A stretch of 64,000 nt of DNA from Rhodococcus sp. SMB37 (GTDB lineage Bacteria; Actinomycetota; Actinomycetes; Mycobacteriales; Mycobacteriaceae). The DNA is taken from assembly GCF_004345605.1 (NCBI RefSeq), contig NZ_SLVY01000003.1:391514-455513 (forward strand), in the 5' to 3' direction. Below are positions 16,712-25,904 of the stretch, piece after piece (the first letter of the stretch is position 1; each line of letters opens with the position of its first letter). Made by a program: the position numbers and the translations under genes. Below the pieces are notes generated by a model. The model worked only from the letters and a program-made list of their open reading frames with translations. It had not been told where the DNA came from and made no database searches.

Positions 16712-17498
16712 CGTGACCTCCTCGGAGACTGTCGACCTCCACTGTTCCAGAGTTCACCGACATCGGCGGGTACAGCGGTCTCCCCAGTTTCGGCCCAGGG
16801 TACCCACGAGGCAGGTAAGGAAGGGACATACCGCCGCGCCACTCCACCGCGCCACTCCACCGAAGGCGCCGATGATCTGCGGTGATGGATGTCACACGGG
16901 AAATCTCCGAAAAGTGCGCACCTTCCGTCACCGAGTGTCGTCCCAACCCTCCAGCAGTATCGAATTCCGTTGTGTCACAGCGTTTCCGTTCAAAATTGCG
17001 CACAGACACCCCGGACCGTCTCCAAGTTACCCGCCGGTGTTACCCCGCAGTACGTCGTACGCAGCCCATCCCGATAGGGCCACCCGCTCCGTCGACCCGA
17101 CCAGGAAGCCCTGCCCCGCAACATCTCCCATCGATACGACGAGCGCCGCTCGCCACTCCCGGTCACCGATCGCCAAAACGTGACAAAGCCTCATGTTTCC
17201 TCCATGCTGTTACCCGGAGGGATCATCCGAAGCAGGGGGCGTTGTCGCATCGGCAACCGCGGGCTTCACGCAGGATCCCTCCGAACCGCCCGACGGCGCC
17301 CTGGGGCAGGGGCCCACAGGGCAGGGGACCGACACGCATGCCCGCGTCAACCACGAGGAGCCGACCGATACATGTTCCCAGCCGCGTTATCAACCCGTGA
17401 CGCGGGACGAGCATTCGGTTAACTTGGCTTCCTCATCGGGGTTGGGCTTCGACGAGCGCGGTACTGCGCACAAACCATGGAGAACGGTGGCAACGAGC
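16712..17498. promoter_or_regulatory. Long leader/promoter region upstream of the multidomain carboxylase
   Basis: 787 bp without a convincing gene; the open frames crossing it have Pro/Arg-rich, non-protein-like translations. It holds a 13-nt tandem duplication at 16835-16860 (CGCGCCACTCCAC twice) and a perfect 10-bp inverted repeat, CGGAGGGATC at 17215-17224 with GATCCCTCCG at 17274-17283. The inverted repeat encloses 49 nt and could form the base stem of a structured 5' leader 215 nt ahead of the carboxylase ATG. No known riboswitch recognised. Confidence 0.45.
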
Positions 17499-20400
17499 AT
17501 GTTCAAACGGATCGCAGTGGTCAATCGGGGTGAGGCGGCCGTACGCCTCATCCGGGCAGTCCGGGAGCTGAACTCCGAGCACAACTACGACATCACGACG
17601 ATCGCGCTGCACACCGAGGCCGAGCGACGGGCCATGTTCGTGCGTCAGGCCGACGAGGGTGTCACCCTTCGGCCGTCCACGACAGCCGCAACCCCTTACC
17701 TCGACTACGTCGAGCTCGAGCGCGCGTTGACCGAAGCGAAGGCCGACGCGGTGTGGGTCGGTTGGGGCTTCGTCGCCGAGGACCCCACTTTCGCCGACGT
17801 GTGCGCCCGGCTGAACATCACCTTCATCGGCCCGTCCTCCGACGCGATGCGTCTGCTCGGCGACAAGGTCGAGGCCAAGCTCCTCGCCGAGAAGGTCGGC
17901 GTGCCTGTCGCTCCGTGGTCCGGCGGTCCCGTCGAGAACCGTGCCGATGCACGCCGCCACGCCCAGGCCATCGGCTACCCGCTGATCATCAAGGCCCGTT
18001 CGGGCGGCGGTGGACGCGGTATCCGCAAGGTCTACGCCGAGGACGAACTCGAACTCGCCCTCGAGCGCACCCAGGGTGAGGCCGAGCGTTCCTTCGGCGA
18101 CCCGGTCGTGTTCATCGAGCGTCTCGTCACCGATGCTCGGCACGTCGAGGTGCAGGTCATCGCCGACCACCACGGCAACGTGTGGGCGCCCGGCGTGCGC
18201 GACTGCTCCATCCAGCGCAAGAACCAGAAGGTCATCGAGGAATCCGCATCCCCGCTGCTGACCAAGGAACAGGCCGACGAGCTCCGCAAGGTGTCCGCCG
18301 ACCTGGTCCGCGCCGCGGGCTACAGCGGTGCGGGCACAGTCGAATACCTGTACCAGCCCGACCTGAAGATCTTCACCTTCCTGGAGGTCAACACCCGTCT
18401 GCAGGTCGAGCATCCGATCACCGAGGCGACCACCGGCATCGACCTGGTCAAACTGCAGATCCTCGTGGCCGCCGGCGATAAGCTCCCCGGCGATTGCCCA
18501 CCCGAGTTCGGTCACGCGGTCGAGGCCCGCCTGAACGCCGAGGACGCCGACAACGGCTTCGCTCCCGCCCCCGGCACCGTGCAGCTGCTCAAGTTCCCGC
18601 TCGGCTCAGGTCTGCGCGTCGACACCGGCATCGCCCAGGGCGACGTGATCCCGCCCGACTACGACTCGATGGTCGCCAAGATCATCGCGTGGGGCCGCGA
18701 CCGAGACGAGGCGCTCGCCCGCCTCCGCACGGCACTCCGCGAAACCACCGTGGTCCTCGACGGCGGCACCACCACCAAGTCGTTCCTCCTGGACCTGCTG
18801 AACCGTGACGAGGTCATCGACGCCAGCGCCGACACCGGCTGGCTCGACCGCACCGGCGCCGGTACCGCCACCGGACCGACCAAGGTCGCCGATATCGCAC
18901 TCCTCGCGACCGCGGTCGACGTGTACGACGCCGACGAGGCCCGCGCCCGCGCCGGATTCCTCGCCTCCGCACGCGGTGGACGCCCCCGCGCCGGCCAGAC
19001 CGGCACTCGGAAGGTCGAACTGAGCTACCAGGGCCAGGGTTACGAGCTGCTCGTCGGGCAGATCGGTCCGCACCGATACCGCATCGGCGCCGGCGACTCC
19101 GAGCTCGAGGTCGACATCGAGCGTCTCGGCGAATACGAGACGCGTCTGACACTCGACGGAAAGCGCCACAACGTCGTCTCGATCGCCGGACCTGCACACT
19201 TCCTCGTCGAGGTAGACGGCATCAGCCACCAGATCAGCCAGGACGAAGCCGGGGTCGTGCGCACGCCCGCTCCGGCCGTCGTGGTCGCTGTGCCCGTCGC
19301 AGTGGGCGACGAGGTCGAGGCCGGGCAGACGCTGGTCGTGCTCGAATCCATGAAGATGGAGACCGCGGTCCGCGCGCCGTTCGCCGGCAAGGTCCGCGAG
19401 ATCCTCGCAGTCGTCAACGGCCAGGTCGACGCCGGCGCTCCGCTGCTGCGCGTCGATCAGGTTGCCGAGGAGACCACGACCGCTGCGGTCGAGCGGGTGC
19501 AGTTCCCCACTGCCGCACCTGCGTTGACCGACGACGCCGTTGCCGATGCCCACGCTCGCCTCGTCCGGCTCGGAGCATTGATCACCGGCTACGACGTATC
19601 CGCCGAGCGCACCGCAACCCTCCTCGGCGAGTACGAGCAACTCACCACGAAGGCCGCGTCCTGCGACCTGGTGCGGGCCGAGCTCGCTCTGCTCACCACG
19701 TTCGCCGACGTGTGCGAATTGTCGCGTAACCGTCCGACGCAGGACGAGGAGAACAGCGACGACAAGGTGCACAGCCCCCGCGAGTTCTTCCACGGGTATC
19801 TGCAGTCGCTCGACGTCGAGGTCGGCGGACTGCCCGAGAGCTTCCGCGGACGTCTTTCGCGCGCCCTGCGTCATTACGACGTCACCGAGCTCGACCGCAC
19901 ACCTGAGCTCGAAGAGGCCGTCTACCGGTTGTTCTGCGCACAGGAACGCATCGAGGCGCAGATCCCCGTGGTCTCGGCACTCCTCGACCGCTGGCTCGAG
20001 CACGGCACCGGCGAGTCCGGTGTGTCGAGCGAACTCAACGAGGTTCTCGACCGTCTCATCGTCGCGACGCAGGTCCGCTTCCCCGTCATCGGTGACACAG
20101 CCCGCAATCTGCGCTACCGCTTCTTCGAGGAGCCGGTGATCCGGAAGGCTCGCGAGCAGGTGTACGACGGGGTGCGCGGTTCGCTCGCCTACCTCGCCGA
20201 GCACGACAGTTCCGCCGACTACGCGGAGCGGATCGAGGCGCTCGTCGCAACTCCGGAGCCCCTCATCGATCTGCTCGCGCAGCAGATTTCGCGTCCCGAG
20301 TCGGTTCCCGGACCGCTCCTCGAGGTGATCACGCGGCGCGCGTACAAGATCCGCACCCTCGAGGACGTGGAGTCGAACGTTCGCGACGGTCGCCAGTTCG

Positions 20401-22976
20401 TCACCGGCAACTTCGATCTGCGCGGCACCCGGCTGTACCTGATCTCGGCCGAGGCCAAGCATTCCGATCTCGCCGCGCTGCTCGCTTCCGTCGAGGACGC
20501 CGCGAAGCCGCTGCCGAGCACCGAGAACCTCGTCATCGATCTCTACCTGGCATGGGACGACACTCCCGGCGACGCCGATGCGCAGGCACAGGCGTTGCAG
20601 ACCACGCTGGCCGCGAGGGAGGTCACCGCAACCGCGCGCCGCGTGACGGTCACGGTGTGCCACACCGACAATGCCGAGGAGCACGTCTTCACGTTCCGCC
20701 CCTACGAGACGGGATACGCGGAGGAGACCAACATCCGCGACATCCACCCGCTCACCGGCCAGCGTCTCGACCTGTGGCGCCTGAAGAACTTCGACGGCAC
20801 GCGCCTTCCTGCCAACCCGGATACGTACCTGTATCACATTGTTTCGCAGGAGAACCCGTCCGACGAGCGGTTCATCGCTCTCGCCGAGGTGCGGGATCTG
20901 ACGCCGCAGCGCGACGAGTCCGGTGCGATCGCAGGCCTGCCCGCGTTCGAGCGGGCGCTTGCGAGTTCGCTCGACGGCATGCGGCGTGCGCAGGCGGCCC
21001 GCGGCGGTCGTCGGCTCGACGCCAATCGCGTCGTGCTGTTCGTCTGGCCCGTCGTGGACCTGACGTTCGACGAGCTGCGCCGGACCGCGCAGAACGCCGC
21101 ACCGCTCACCGTCGGCGCAGGACTCGAAGAGATCACCGTCATCGGCTGGCTCCGCGAGAACCCGGAGCAACCCGCGCGTGAGGTCGCGCTGCGGTTCTCG
21201 TACCGTTCGGGAGCCGGTGTGGTCGTGCGTCTCACCGATCCGCCGAAGGAACCCCTCAAGCCGCTCGACGAGTACACCCAAAAGGTGCAGCGCTCCCGCG
21301 CCCGCAACACCGTGTACCCGTACGAGCTGATTCCGCTGCTCACCGGCAACGGCGGCAGCTTCGTCGAATACGACTTCGACGAGGCCGGCGAACTGGTTCC
21401 GGTGGACCGCCCGTACGGTCGCAACAAGGCCGGTCTCATCGTCGGTGTCGTGACCACCGCGACCGAGTTGTACCCCGAGGGCATGACCCGTGTCGCGATG
21501 TTCGGGGACCCGACCAAGGCGCTCGGTACCGTAGCGGAAGCGGAATGCTCCCGCGTCGTCGCCGCCGTCGACCTCGCCGAGAAGCTCGGTGCCCCCGTCG
21601 AATGGTTTGCGCTGTCGTCGGGTGCGACGATCTCGATGGACTCGGGTACCGAGAACATGGACTGGGTGTCGCGTGCACTGCGGCGCATCATCACGTTCAC
21701 GCAGAACGGCGGCGAGATCAACGTCGTGGTCACGGGCATCAACGTCGGCGCACAGCCGTACTGGAACGCCGAGGCGACGATGCTCATGCACACCAAGGGC
21801 ATCCTGGTGATGACGCCGGACAGCGCGATGGTGCTCACCGGTAAGCAGTCGCTGGACTACTCCGGTGGTGTGTCTGCCGAGGACAACTTCGGTATCGGTG
21901 GCTACGACCGCGTCATGGGCCCCAACGGCCAGGCGCAGTACTGGGCCCCGAACCTGTCCGCCGCGATCGAGGTGCTCTTCGGGCACTACGCCCACGCATA
22001 CGTCGCTCCGGGCGAACGGTTCCCCCGCAAGGCGGAGTCGAGCGACCCGATCGATCGCGACGTGCGTGTCTACCCGCACGTGCATCCGTCGAGCGACTTC
22101 ACCACCGTGGGCGATATCTTCTCGTCCGAGACGAACCCGGACCGTAAGAAGCCGTTCGACATTCGCACAGTGATGCGGGCTGTGGTCGACCAGGATCACG
22201 CGGTGCTCGAGCGCTGGGCCGACATGGCGGACGCCGACACCTCGGTCGTGTTCGATGCACACCTCGGCGGCCACGCGGTCTCCGTCATCGGCATCGAGTC
22301 GCGGGCCATCGCTCGTAAGGGCTGGTTCCCGACGGACGGTCCGGACCAGTGGACCTCGGGCACGCTGTTCCCGAAGTCGTCGAAGAAGACTGCGCGCGCG
22401 ATCAACGCGGCGAGCGGGAACCGTCCACTCGTGGTGCTCGCGAACCTGTCCGGATTCGACGGCTCCCCCGAGTCGCTGCGCAATGTGCAGCTCGAGAACG
22501 GTGCCGAGATCGGCCGTGCGATCGTCAATTTCGACGGACCCATCGTGTTCGTCGTGGTGTCCCGCTACCACGGCGGCGCGTTCGTCGTGTTCTCCGGAGC
22601 GCTCAACGAGAACATGGAAGTTCTCGCGGTCGAGGGGTCGTTCGCCTCGGTGCTCGGTGGTGCACCCGCTGCGGCGGTGGTGTTCACCCGCGACGTGAAC
22701 AAGCGCACGGCGAGCGACTCGCGCGTCGTCGAACTCGAAGCCCAGATCGCGGCGGCAGAGGACGGAGAGAAAGCACGTCTCGGTGTCGAGCTCGCGTCGC
22801 TGCGGACCTCGGTCCGGTCGGAGAAACTCGGTGAGGTCGCCGCAGAGTTCGAGGCGATCCACAACATCCAGCGCGCTCAGCGGGTCGGGTCGGTCGATGC
22901 GATCGTGCCGGCCGCCGAATTGCGTCCGCAGATCATCGCGGCTCTCGAGCGTGGCATTGCGCGGACCCTCGCGTAA
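17499..22976 (+). CDS. Single-chain multidomain acetyl-CoA carboxylase (BC-BCCP-central-CT)
   Basis: A 1,825-residue protein starting at ATG 17499 (MFKRIAVVNRGEAAVRLIRA); a GTG 12 nt upstream is an alternative. Order: biotin carboxylase at residues 1-460 (ATP-grasp glycine loop KARSGGGGRGIRKV near 165, then EVNTRLQVEHPITEATTG); a biotin carrier domain with ESMKMET, biotinyl Lys619; a central region of about 600 residues resembling the non-catalytic part of eukaryotic ACC; and the carboxyltransferase from about 1270 to the end (GGEINVVVTGINVGAQPYWNAEATM, GRAIVNFDGPIVFVVVSRYHGGAFVVFS). It makes malonyl-CoA or a related acyl product from acyl-CoA, bicarbonate and ATP. Bacteria normally split these functions; this eukaryote-like fusion occurs in some actinomycetes. 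Acyl preference cannot be read. A long leader precedes it and a strong terminator follows. Confidence 0.93.
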   Translation: MFKRIAVVNRGEAAVRLIRAVRELNSEHNYDITTIALHTEAERRAMFVRQADEGVTLRPSTTAATPYLDYVELERALTEAKADAVWVGWGFVAEDPTFADVCARLNITFIGPSSDAMRLLGDKVEAKLLAEKVGVPVAPWSGGPVENRADARRHAQAIGYPLIIKARSGGGGRGIRKVYAEDELELALERTQGEAERSFGDPVVFIERLVTDARHVEVQVIADHHGNVWAPGVRDCSIQRKNQKVIEESASPLLTKEQADELRKVSADLVRAAGYSGAGTVEYLYQPDLKIFTFLEVNTRLQVEHPITEATTGIDLVKLQILVAAGDKLPGDCPPEFGHAVEARLNAEDADNGFAPAPGTVQLLKFPLGSGLRVDTGIAQGDVIPPDYDSMVAKIIAWGRDRDEALARLRTALRETTVVLDGGTTTKSFLLDLLNRDEVIDASADTGWLDRTGAGTATGPTKVADIALLATAVDVYDADEARARAGFLASARGGRPRAGQTGTRKVELSYQGQGYELLVGQIGPHRYRIGAGDSELEVDIERLGEYETRLTLDGKRHNVVSIAGPAHFLVEVDGISHQISQDEAGVVRTPAPAVVVAVPVAVGDEVEAGQTLVVLESMKMETAVRAPFAGKVREILAVVNGQVDAGAPLLRVDQVAEETTTAAVERVQFPTAAPALTDDAVADAHARLVRLGALITGYDVSAERTATLLGEYEQLTTKAASCDLVRAELALLTTFADVCELSRNRPTQDEENSDDKVHSPREFFHGYLQSLDVEVGGLPESFRGRLSRALRHYDVTELDRTPELEEAVYRLFCAQERIEAQIPVVSALLDRWLEHGTGESGVSSELNEVLDRLIVATQVRFPVIGDTARNLRYRFFEEPVIRKAREQVYDGVRGSLAYLAEHDSSADYAERIEALVATPEPLIDLLAQQISRPESVPGPLLEVITRRAYKIRTLEDVESNVRDGRQFVTGNFDLRGTRLYLISAEAKHSDLAALLASVEDAAKPLPSTENLVIDLYLAWDDTPGDADAQAQALQTTLAAREVTATARRVTVTVCHTDNAEEHVFTFRPYETGYAEETNIRDIHPLTGQRLDLWRLKNFDGTRLPANPDTYLYHIVSQENPSDERFIALAEVRDLTPQRDESGAIAGLPAFERALASSLDGMRRAQAARGGRRLDANRVVLFVWPVVDLTFDELRRTAQNAAPLTVGAGLEEITVIGWLRENPEQPAREVALRFSYRSGAGVVVRLTDPPKEPLKPLDEYTQKVQRSRARNTVYPYELIPLLTGNGGSFVEYDFDEAGELVPVDRPYGRNKAGLIVGVVTTATELYPEGMTRVAMFGDPTKALGTVAEAECSRVVAAVDLAEKLGAPVEWFALSSGATISMDSGTENMDWVSRALRRIITFTQNGGEINVVVTGINVGAQPYWNAEATMLMHTKGILVMTPDSAMVLTGKQSLDYSGGVSAEDNFGIGGYDRVMGPNGQAQYWAPNLSAAIEVLFGHYAHAYVAPGERFPRKAESSDPIDRDVRVYPHVHPSSDFTTVGDIFSSETNPDRKKPFDIRTVMRAVVDQDHAVLERWADMADADTSVVFDAHLGGHAVSVIGIESRAIARKGWFPTDGPDQWTSGTLFPKSSKKTARAINAASGNRPLVVLANLSGFDGSPESLRNVQLENGAEIGRAIVNFDGPIVFVVVSRYHGGAFVVFSGALNENMEVLAVEGSFASVLGGAPAAAVVFTRDVNKRTASDSRVVELEAQIAAAEDGEKARLGVELASLRTSVRSEKLGEVAAEFEAIHNIQRAQRVGSVDAIVPAAELRPQIIAALERGIARTLA

Positions 22977-22993
22977 CCACCCGTAGAACGACC

Positions 22994-23026
22994 GAAGCCC
23001 CGCACCGGAAACCGGTGCGGGGCTTC
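22994..23026. terminator. Bidirectional intrinsic terminator
   Basis: A perfect 15-bp stem (GAAGCCCCGCACCGG / CCGGTGCGGGGCTTC) with a 3-nt AAA loop. It lies midway between the convergent stops of the carboxylase (22976) and the small acidic protein (23038). Confidence 0.9.
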
Positions 23027-23037
23027 GTCGTCAAGTT

Positions 23038-23472
23038 CTAGTCGTCCCGGTCGTCACGATCGTCCCAGTCATCGTGATCGTCGTCGTCCCAGTCGTCATG
23101 ATCGTCGTCGAGGAGATCGTCGCACCGATCGTCCCACTCGTCGTAGAAGTCCTCGACGAAATCGGGGACCGTGTCGTCCCAGTCGTCGAACCATGCGTCG
23201 CAGGTATTGGTGTCGATGAACGGGACTCCAGGTGCTAGAGCGCCGGCAACGTCGGTGGAGCCCGTTCCGTAGGCCGTCGCGATCGCAGCATTCGGTGTCG
23301 TGGACGGGGTGGCTCCGGTGGAGGAAGGATCGGCGACCGTCGAGATCGTGTAGGTCGAGGACGATGCGGTCGGCGCGGCCTCGTCCGAGTCCGAAAGCAC
23401 GAAACCGGCTGTTCCGGCTGCGGCCGCAGTCGTCAGTGCTATGGCTGCCCACCAGGTGCGGCTCAGGGCCAT
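23038..23472 (-). CDS. Exported or membrane-anchored protein with Asp/Trp-rich C-terminal repeats
   Basis: A 144-residue protein from ATG 23472. An N-terminal hydrophobic segment (TWWAAIALTTAAAAGTAGFVL, about residues 6-26) is a signal peptide or anchor. A Ser/Thr/Ala-rich linker follows to residue 80. The last 55 residues are extremely acidic with regularly spaced Trp or Phe: DAWFDDWDD, then DDWDDDDHDDWDDR. There are two Cys residues, CDAWF and CDDLL. This composition suits binding of Ca2+ or other cations at the cell surface. I know no family. The low-complexity repeat could expand or contract between strains. It lies 98 bp downstream of the alpha/beta hydrolase gene on the same strand. Confidence 0.7.
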   Translation of the reverse strand: MALSRTWWAAIALTTAAAAGTAGFVLSDSDEAAPTASSSTYTISTVADPSSTGATPSTTPNAAIATAYGTGSTDVAGALAPGVPFIDTNTCDAWFDDWDDTVPDFVEDFYDEWDDRCDDLLDDDHDDWDDDDHDDWDDRDDRDD

Positions 23473-23570
23473 GATCTTGTCTCCTTCACGAGGGTGTTCC
23501 GTTCGGTGCACCCTTACTCTGGCGATCCTCGATGAGACGGCCATGAGGCGAAGATGACGATTTCTTCATC

Positions 23571-24359
23571 TCAGTCGAGCGTGCGGATCCATTCGACGAG
23601 CGCGTGCGCGACCGCGTGCGGAACCTCGGGGATCAGCGCGTGGCCGCTGCCCTCGATGAGGACGGTCGTCACCAGGCCGGGTCCGAATTCGTCGATCAGT
23701 TCCGAGCGGGTTTCGGCCGGGCGGAACACATCGTCGCCGGCCTGCACGTCGAGCAGCGGGGACGACGCTATCGGCCACCACGACTCCTTGTCGGTCGATG
23801 CCATGGCAGCGCGCTGAGAGACGATGGCGGCGGGCCACCAGCCGTCGAGCCACACCGACGGGTCGTGACCCTCCGCGAAGAAGACTTCACGCAGGTGAAC
23901 GAGGCGTTCGGAGTCCGGTAGCGCCAGGTCGGAGCATTTCGCCACGCGCTCGGTCAATGACGACGGGAAGCGACGCGCACCGGCGGCCAGGACGGCAACT
24001 CCGCTGACCAGCTCGGGACGGTCCACGGCCAGCACGCGCGCGACGTAGTGGCCGAACGCGTGCCCTGCCAGTACTGCGGGGCCCGTGTCGAGCGCCGTGA
24101 GGACATCGGCGACGTCGCCGGCGAGGTCGTGCAGATCCAGGCCGTCGAGCGGACCCGTGCTCGAGCCGACTCCGCGAGGCTGGGGACGCAGGGCGCAGAA
24201 TCCGGCTGAGGCCAGGTCCTGCGCGATCGGCTCGAACTCGTGGGAGTCGCGGCCGAGCGACGGCAGCAGCACCACTGCCGGCCCCGTGCCGTTCACGAGG
24301 ACTTCGAGTTCTGTTCGCTCGGTTCGAATGATCTGTGTCTGCGTCACGCCGACCATCAT
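23571..24359 (-). CDS. Alpha/beta hydrolase-fold protein with Ala in place of the nucleophile
   Basis: A 262-residue alpha/beta hydrolase from the ATG at 24359 (MMVGVTQTQIIRT); the frame stays open to 24407. Fold features are PAVVLLPSLGRDSHEF (oxyanion loop), FCALRPQPRGVGSS, then the elbow VLAGHAFGHYVARVLAVDRP, and LIEGSGHALIPEVPHAV with the catalytic-His position. The elbow should be GxSxG, but reads G-H-A-F-G, with Ala101 (codon GCG) where Ser belongs. A normal ester or amide hydrolase would be inactive, so this may be a binding protein, a lyase-like enzyme or an enzyme using another group. Several Trp residues in the lid (WLDGWWP, ESWWPIAS) suggest a hydrophobic ligand. Function unassigned. 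Confidence 0.85.
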   Translation of the reverse strand: MMVGVTQTQIIRTERTELEVLVNGTGPAVVLLPSLGRDSHEFEPIAQDLASAGFCALRPQPRGVGSSTGPLDGLDLHDLAGDVADVLTALDTGPAVLAGHAFGHYVARVLAVDRPELVSGVAVLAAGARRFPSSLTERVAKCSDLALPDSERLVHLREVFFAEGHDPSVWLDGWWPAAIVSQRAAMASTDKESWWPIASSPLLDVQAGDDVFRPAETRSELIDEFGPGLVTTVLIEGSGHALIPEVPHAVAHALVEWIRTLD

Positions 24360-25026
24360 CTCAGTCGAATAAGCCCGGAACGGTGCAACGATGGGGCCCT
24401 TCCCCACACTTCAGACACTCTTGTGCCCAACGTCACAATGGATGCAGAGTGAGACTCGGATGGATCCGAAATGCTTCGCGACGCGATCCGAAGACACCTT
24501 CGTGGCACTGAGTGCTGACAAATTATGCACTGCATGCCATTCCCGCGCACACCACACAGACCGTTCATAAGATGTTGTGTACCAGATGTTTTCAACGCTC
24601 CCGCTGGTGCAATCAAGATCGTCGATCATTACCGATCGGTCCGACCTGACCCTGGAGTAAGACTGTGCGCCACAGCAATTTCCGGAATCATCCGCACACA
24701 CACGGGTTGCCGCGGCTACGAACAAACAGCATGTTCGTACTCCGTAGTAAGAAGCAAAATCAACCTTAATTCGTTGTGCTGCAATTGATTACCCGATGAT
24801 CATGGAATTTGCTCCCAGATTACGGCGATACATTGCACATGACAATCAAGGGGATGTGCTGCATCATTGAATACGCAGGGAGCTAGCGAGCAGGGGCGCT
24901 CGACAATACAACGCGCAACAGGGGACATCTCTCAATCGCGCACTACTACAAGACCATCGGGCATACGCAGCCCCGAAGGCACGTCGCCGTGCCCGACGCG
25001 ATCGCCGCCATCAGAGGAGACGACAC
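24360..25026. promoter_or_regulatory. AT-rich intergenic region upstream of the reductase/synthase pair
   Basis: 667 bp with no convincing gene. From about 24540 to 24880 the base composition is clearly more AT-rich than anything else in the window, with many A/T runs such as AAGCAAAATCAACCTTAATTC near 24753. In actinobacteria such stretches are typical targets of the silencer Lsr2. A 15-codon ORF (24839-24886) reading MTIKGMCCIIEYAGS is the only leader-peptide candidate. The region should hold the promoter for the gene at 25027. Confidence 0.5.
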
Positions 25027-25857
25027 ATGACCAGCACCGCCGAACCCACCACACAGTCCGTCCAGGGAAACAAGCTTCGTGGACGCGTCGCCCTCGTTAC
25101 CGGAGGAACACGGGGCATCGGTGCTGCCATCAGCCGCAGCCTGGCCACCCAGGGCGCAACCGTGGCAGCGGGCTACGCACGCAACACGTCGCAGGCCGAC
25201 CAGTTCCTGGCGGAGCTGAAGACCAACGGCCGCGACGGCGTGAACTACTCCGTACACAAGGGTGACGTCGCCAGCGCAGAAGATTGCCGCCGGACCATCG
25301 ACGAGGTCATCGCCGAGCACGGCCGTATCGACATCCTGATCAACAACGCCGGCATCACCATCGACCGCACCGTGCTGAAGATGGAGGACGACGACTGGGA
25401 CAAGGTCATCTCCGTGAATCTTTCCGGTGCGTTCTATCTGGCCCAGGCAGCTCTTCGCCACATGCTCGAGCGCGGTACCGGCCGTATCGTCAACGTCTCG
25501 TCCGTCATCGGAGAGACCGGCAACATCGGCCAGGCCAATTACGCCGCTTCCAAGGCGGGCCTCTTCGGCCTCACCAAGACCCTCGCCAAGGAAGCCACGT
25601 TCCACCTGGGCAAGGCAGGCCTTCTCACCCCGGACAGCATCGGTGTCACCGTCAACACGGTCACCCCGGGATTCGTCGCCACGGAAATGGTGGAATCCAT
25701 TCCGGAGAAGGTGCTGGGCCGTATCACCGACAGCATTCCCGTGAAGCGCCTTGCGGATCCCCAGGAGATTGCTCGCGTCGTCCACTTCCTCGCAGCCGAT
25801 GCCTCGTCGTACATCACCGGTCAGGTGTGGGGTGTCAACGGCGGGCTCGACATGTGA
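25027..25857 (+). CDS. 3-oxoacyl-ACP / acetoacetyl-CoA reductase-type SDR
   Basis: A 276-residue short-chain dehydrogenase. VALVTGGTRGIGAAISRSLA (residues about 20-40) is the NADPH-binding glycine motif, NNAGITIDRTVLKM and IVNVSSVIGETGNIGQANYAASKAGLFG carry the Asn-Ser-Tyr-Lys catalytic set, and the protein ends GQVWGVNGGLDM. It resembles FabG/PhaB enzymes, but has an extra stretch (HLGKAGLLTPDSIG) before the conserved NTVTPGF, and a 20-residue N-terminal extension. It reduces a beta-ketoacyl thioester. A ketoacyl synthase III fusion follows 47 bp downstream on the same strand, so the pair probably catalyses successive condensation and reduction. Confidence 0.92.
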   Translation: MTSTAEPTTQSVQGNKLRGRVALVTGGTRGIGAAISRSLATQGATVAAGYARNTSQADQFLAELKTNGRDGVNYSVHKGDVASAEDCRRTIDEVIAEHGRIDILINNAGITIDRTVLKMEDDDWDKVISVNLSGAFYLAQAALRHMLERGTGRIVNVSSVIGETGNIGQANYAASKAGLFGLTKTLAKEATFHLGKAGLLTPDSIGVTVNTVTPGFVATEMVESIPEKVLGRITDSIPVKRLADPQEIARVVHFLAADASSYITGQVWGVNGGLDM

Positions 25858-25904
25858 CCGCTCATCCCCATTCCAGCCACATTCACTGAACGGTTTCATT
25901 TCAC

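Noticed and set aside
16835..16860. Short tandem repeat that might be a CRISPR-like array
   Set aside because: Only two 13-nt units with no spacers; a plain tandem duplication.
16882..17400. 172-codon frame upstream of the carboxylase
   Set aside because: Pro/Arg/Ser-rich translation without helices or motifs and no ribosome binding site; it looks like leader DNA.
18606..22862. Very long open frame antisense to the carboxylase gene
   Set aside because: It is a shadow of a GC-rich coding strand; the translation is rich in Arg, Asp, Val and His without any domain, and the sense gene is certain.
24839..24886. 15-codon ORF (MTIKGMCCIIEYAGS) as a Cys-type attenuator leader
   Set aside because: Only two Cys codons and no clear terminator/antiterminator pair after it; kept only as a remark in the intergenic entry.
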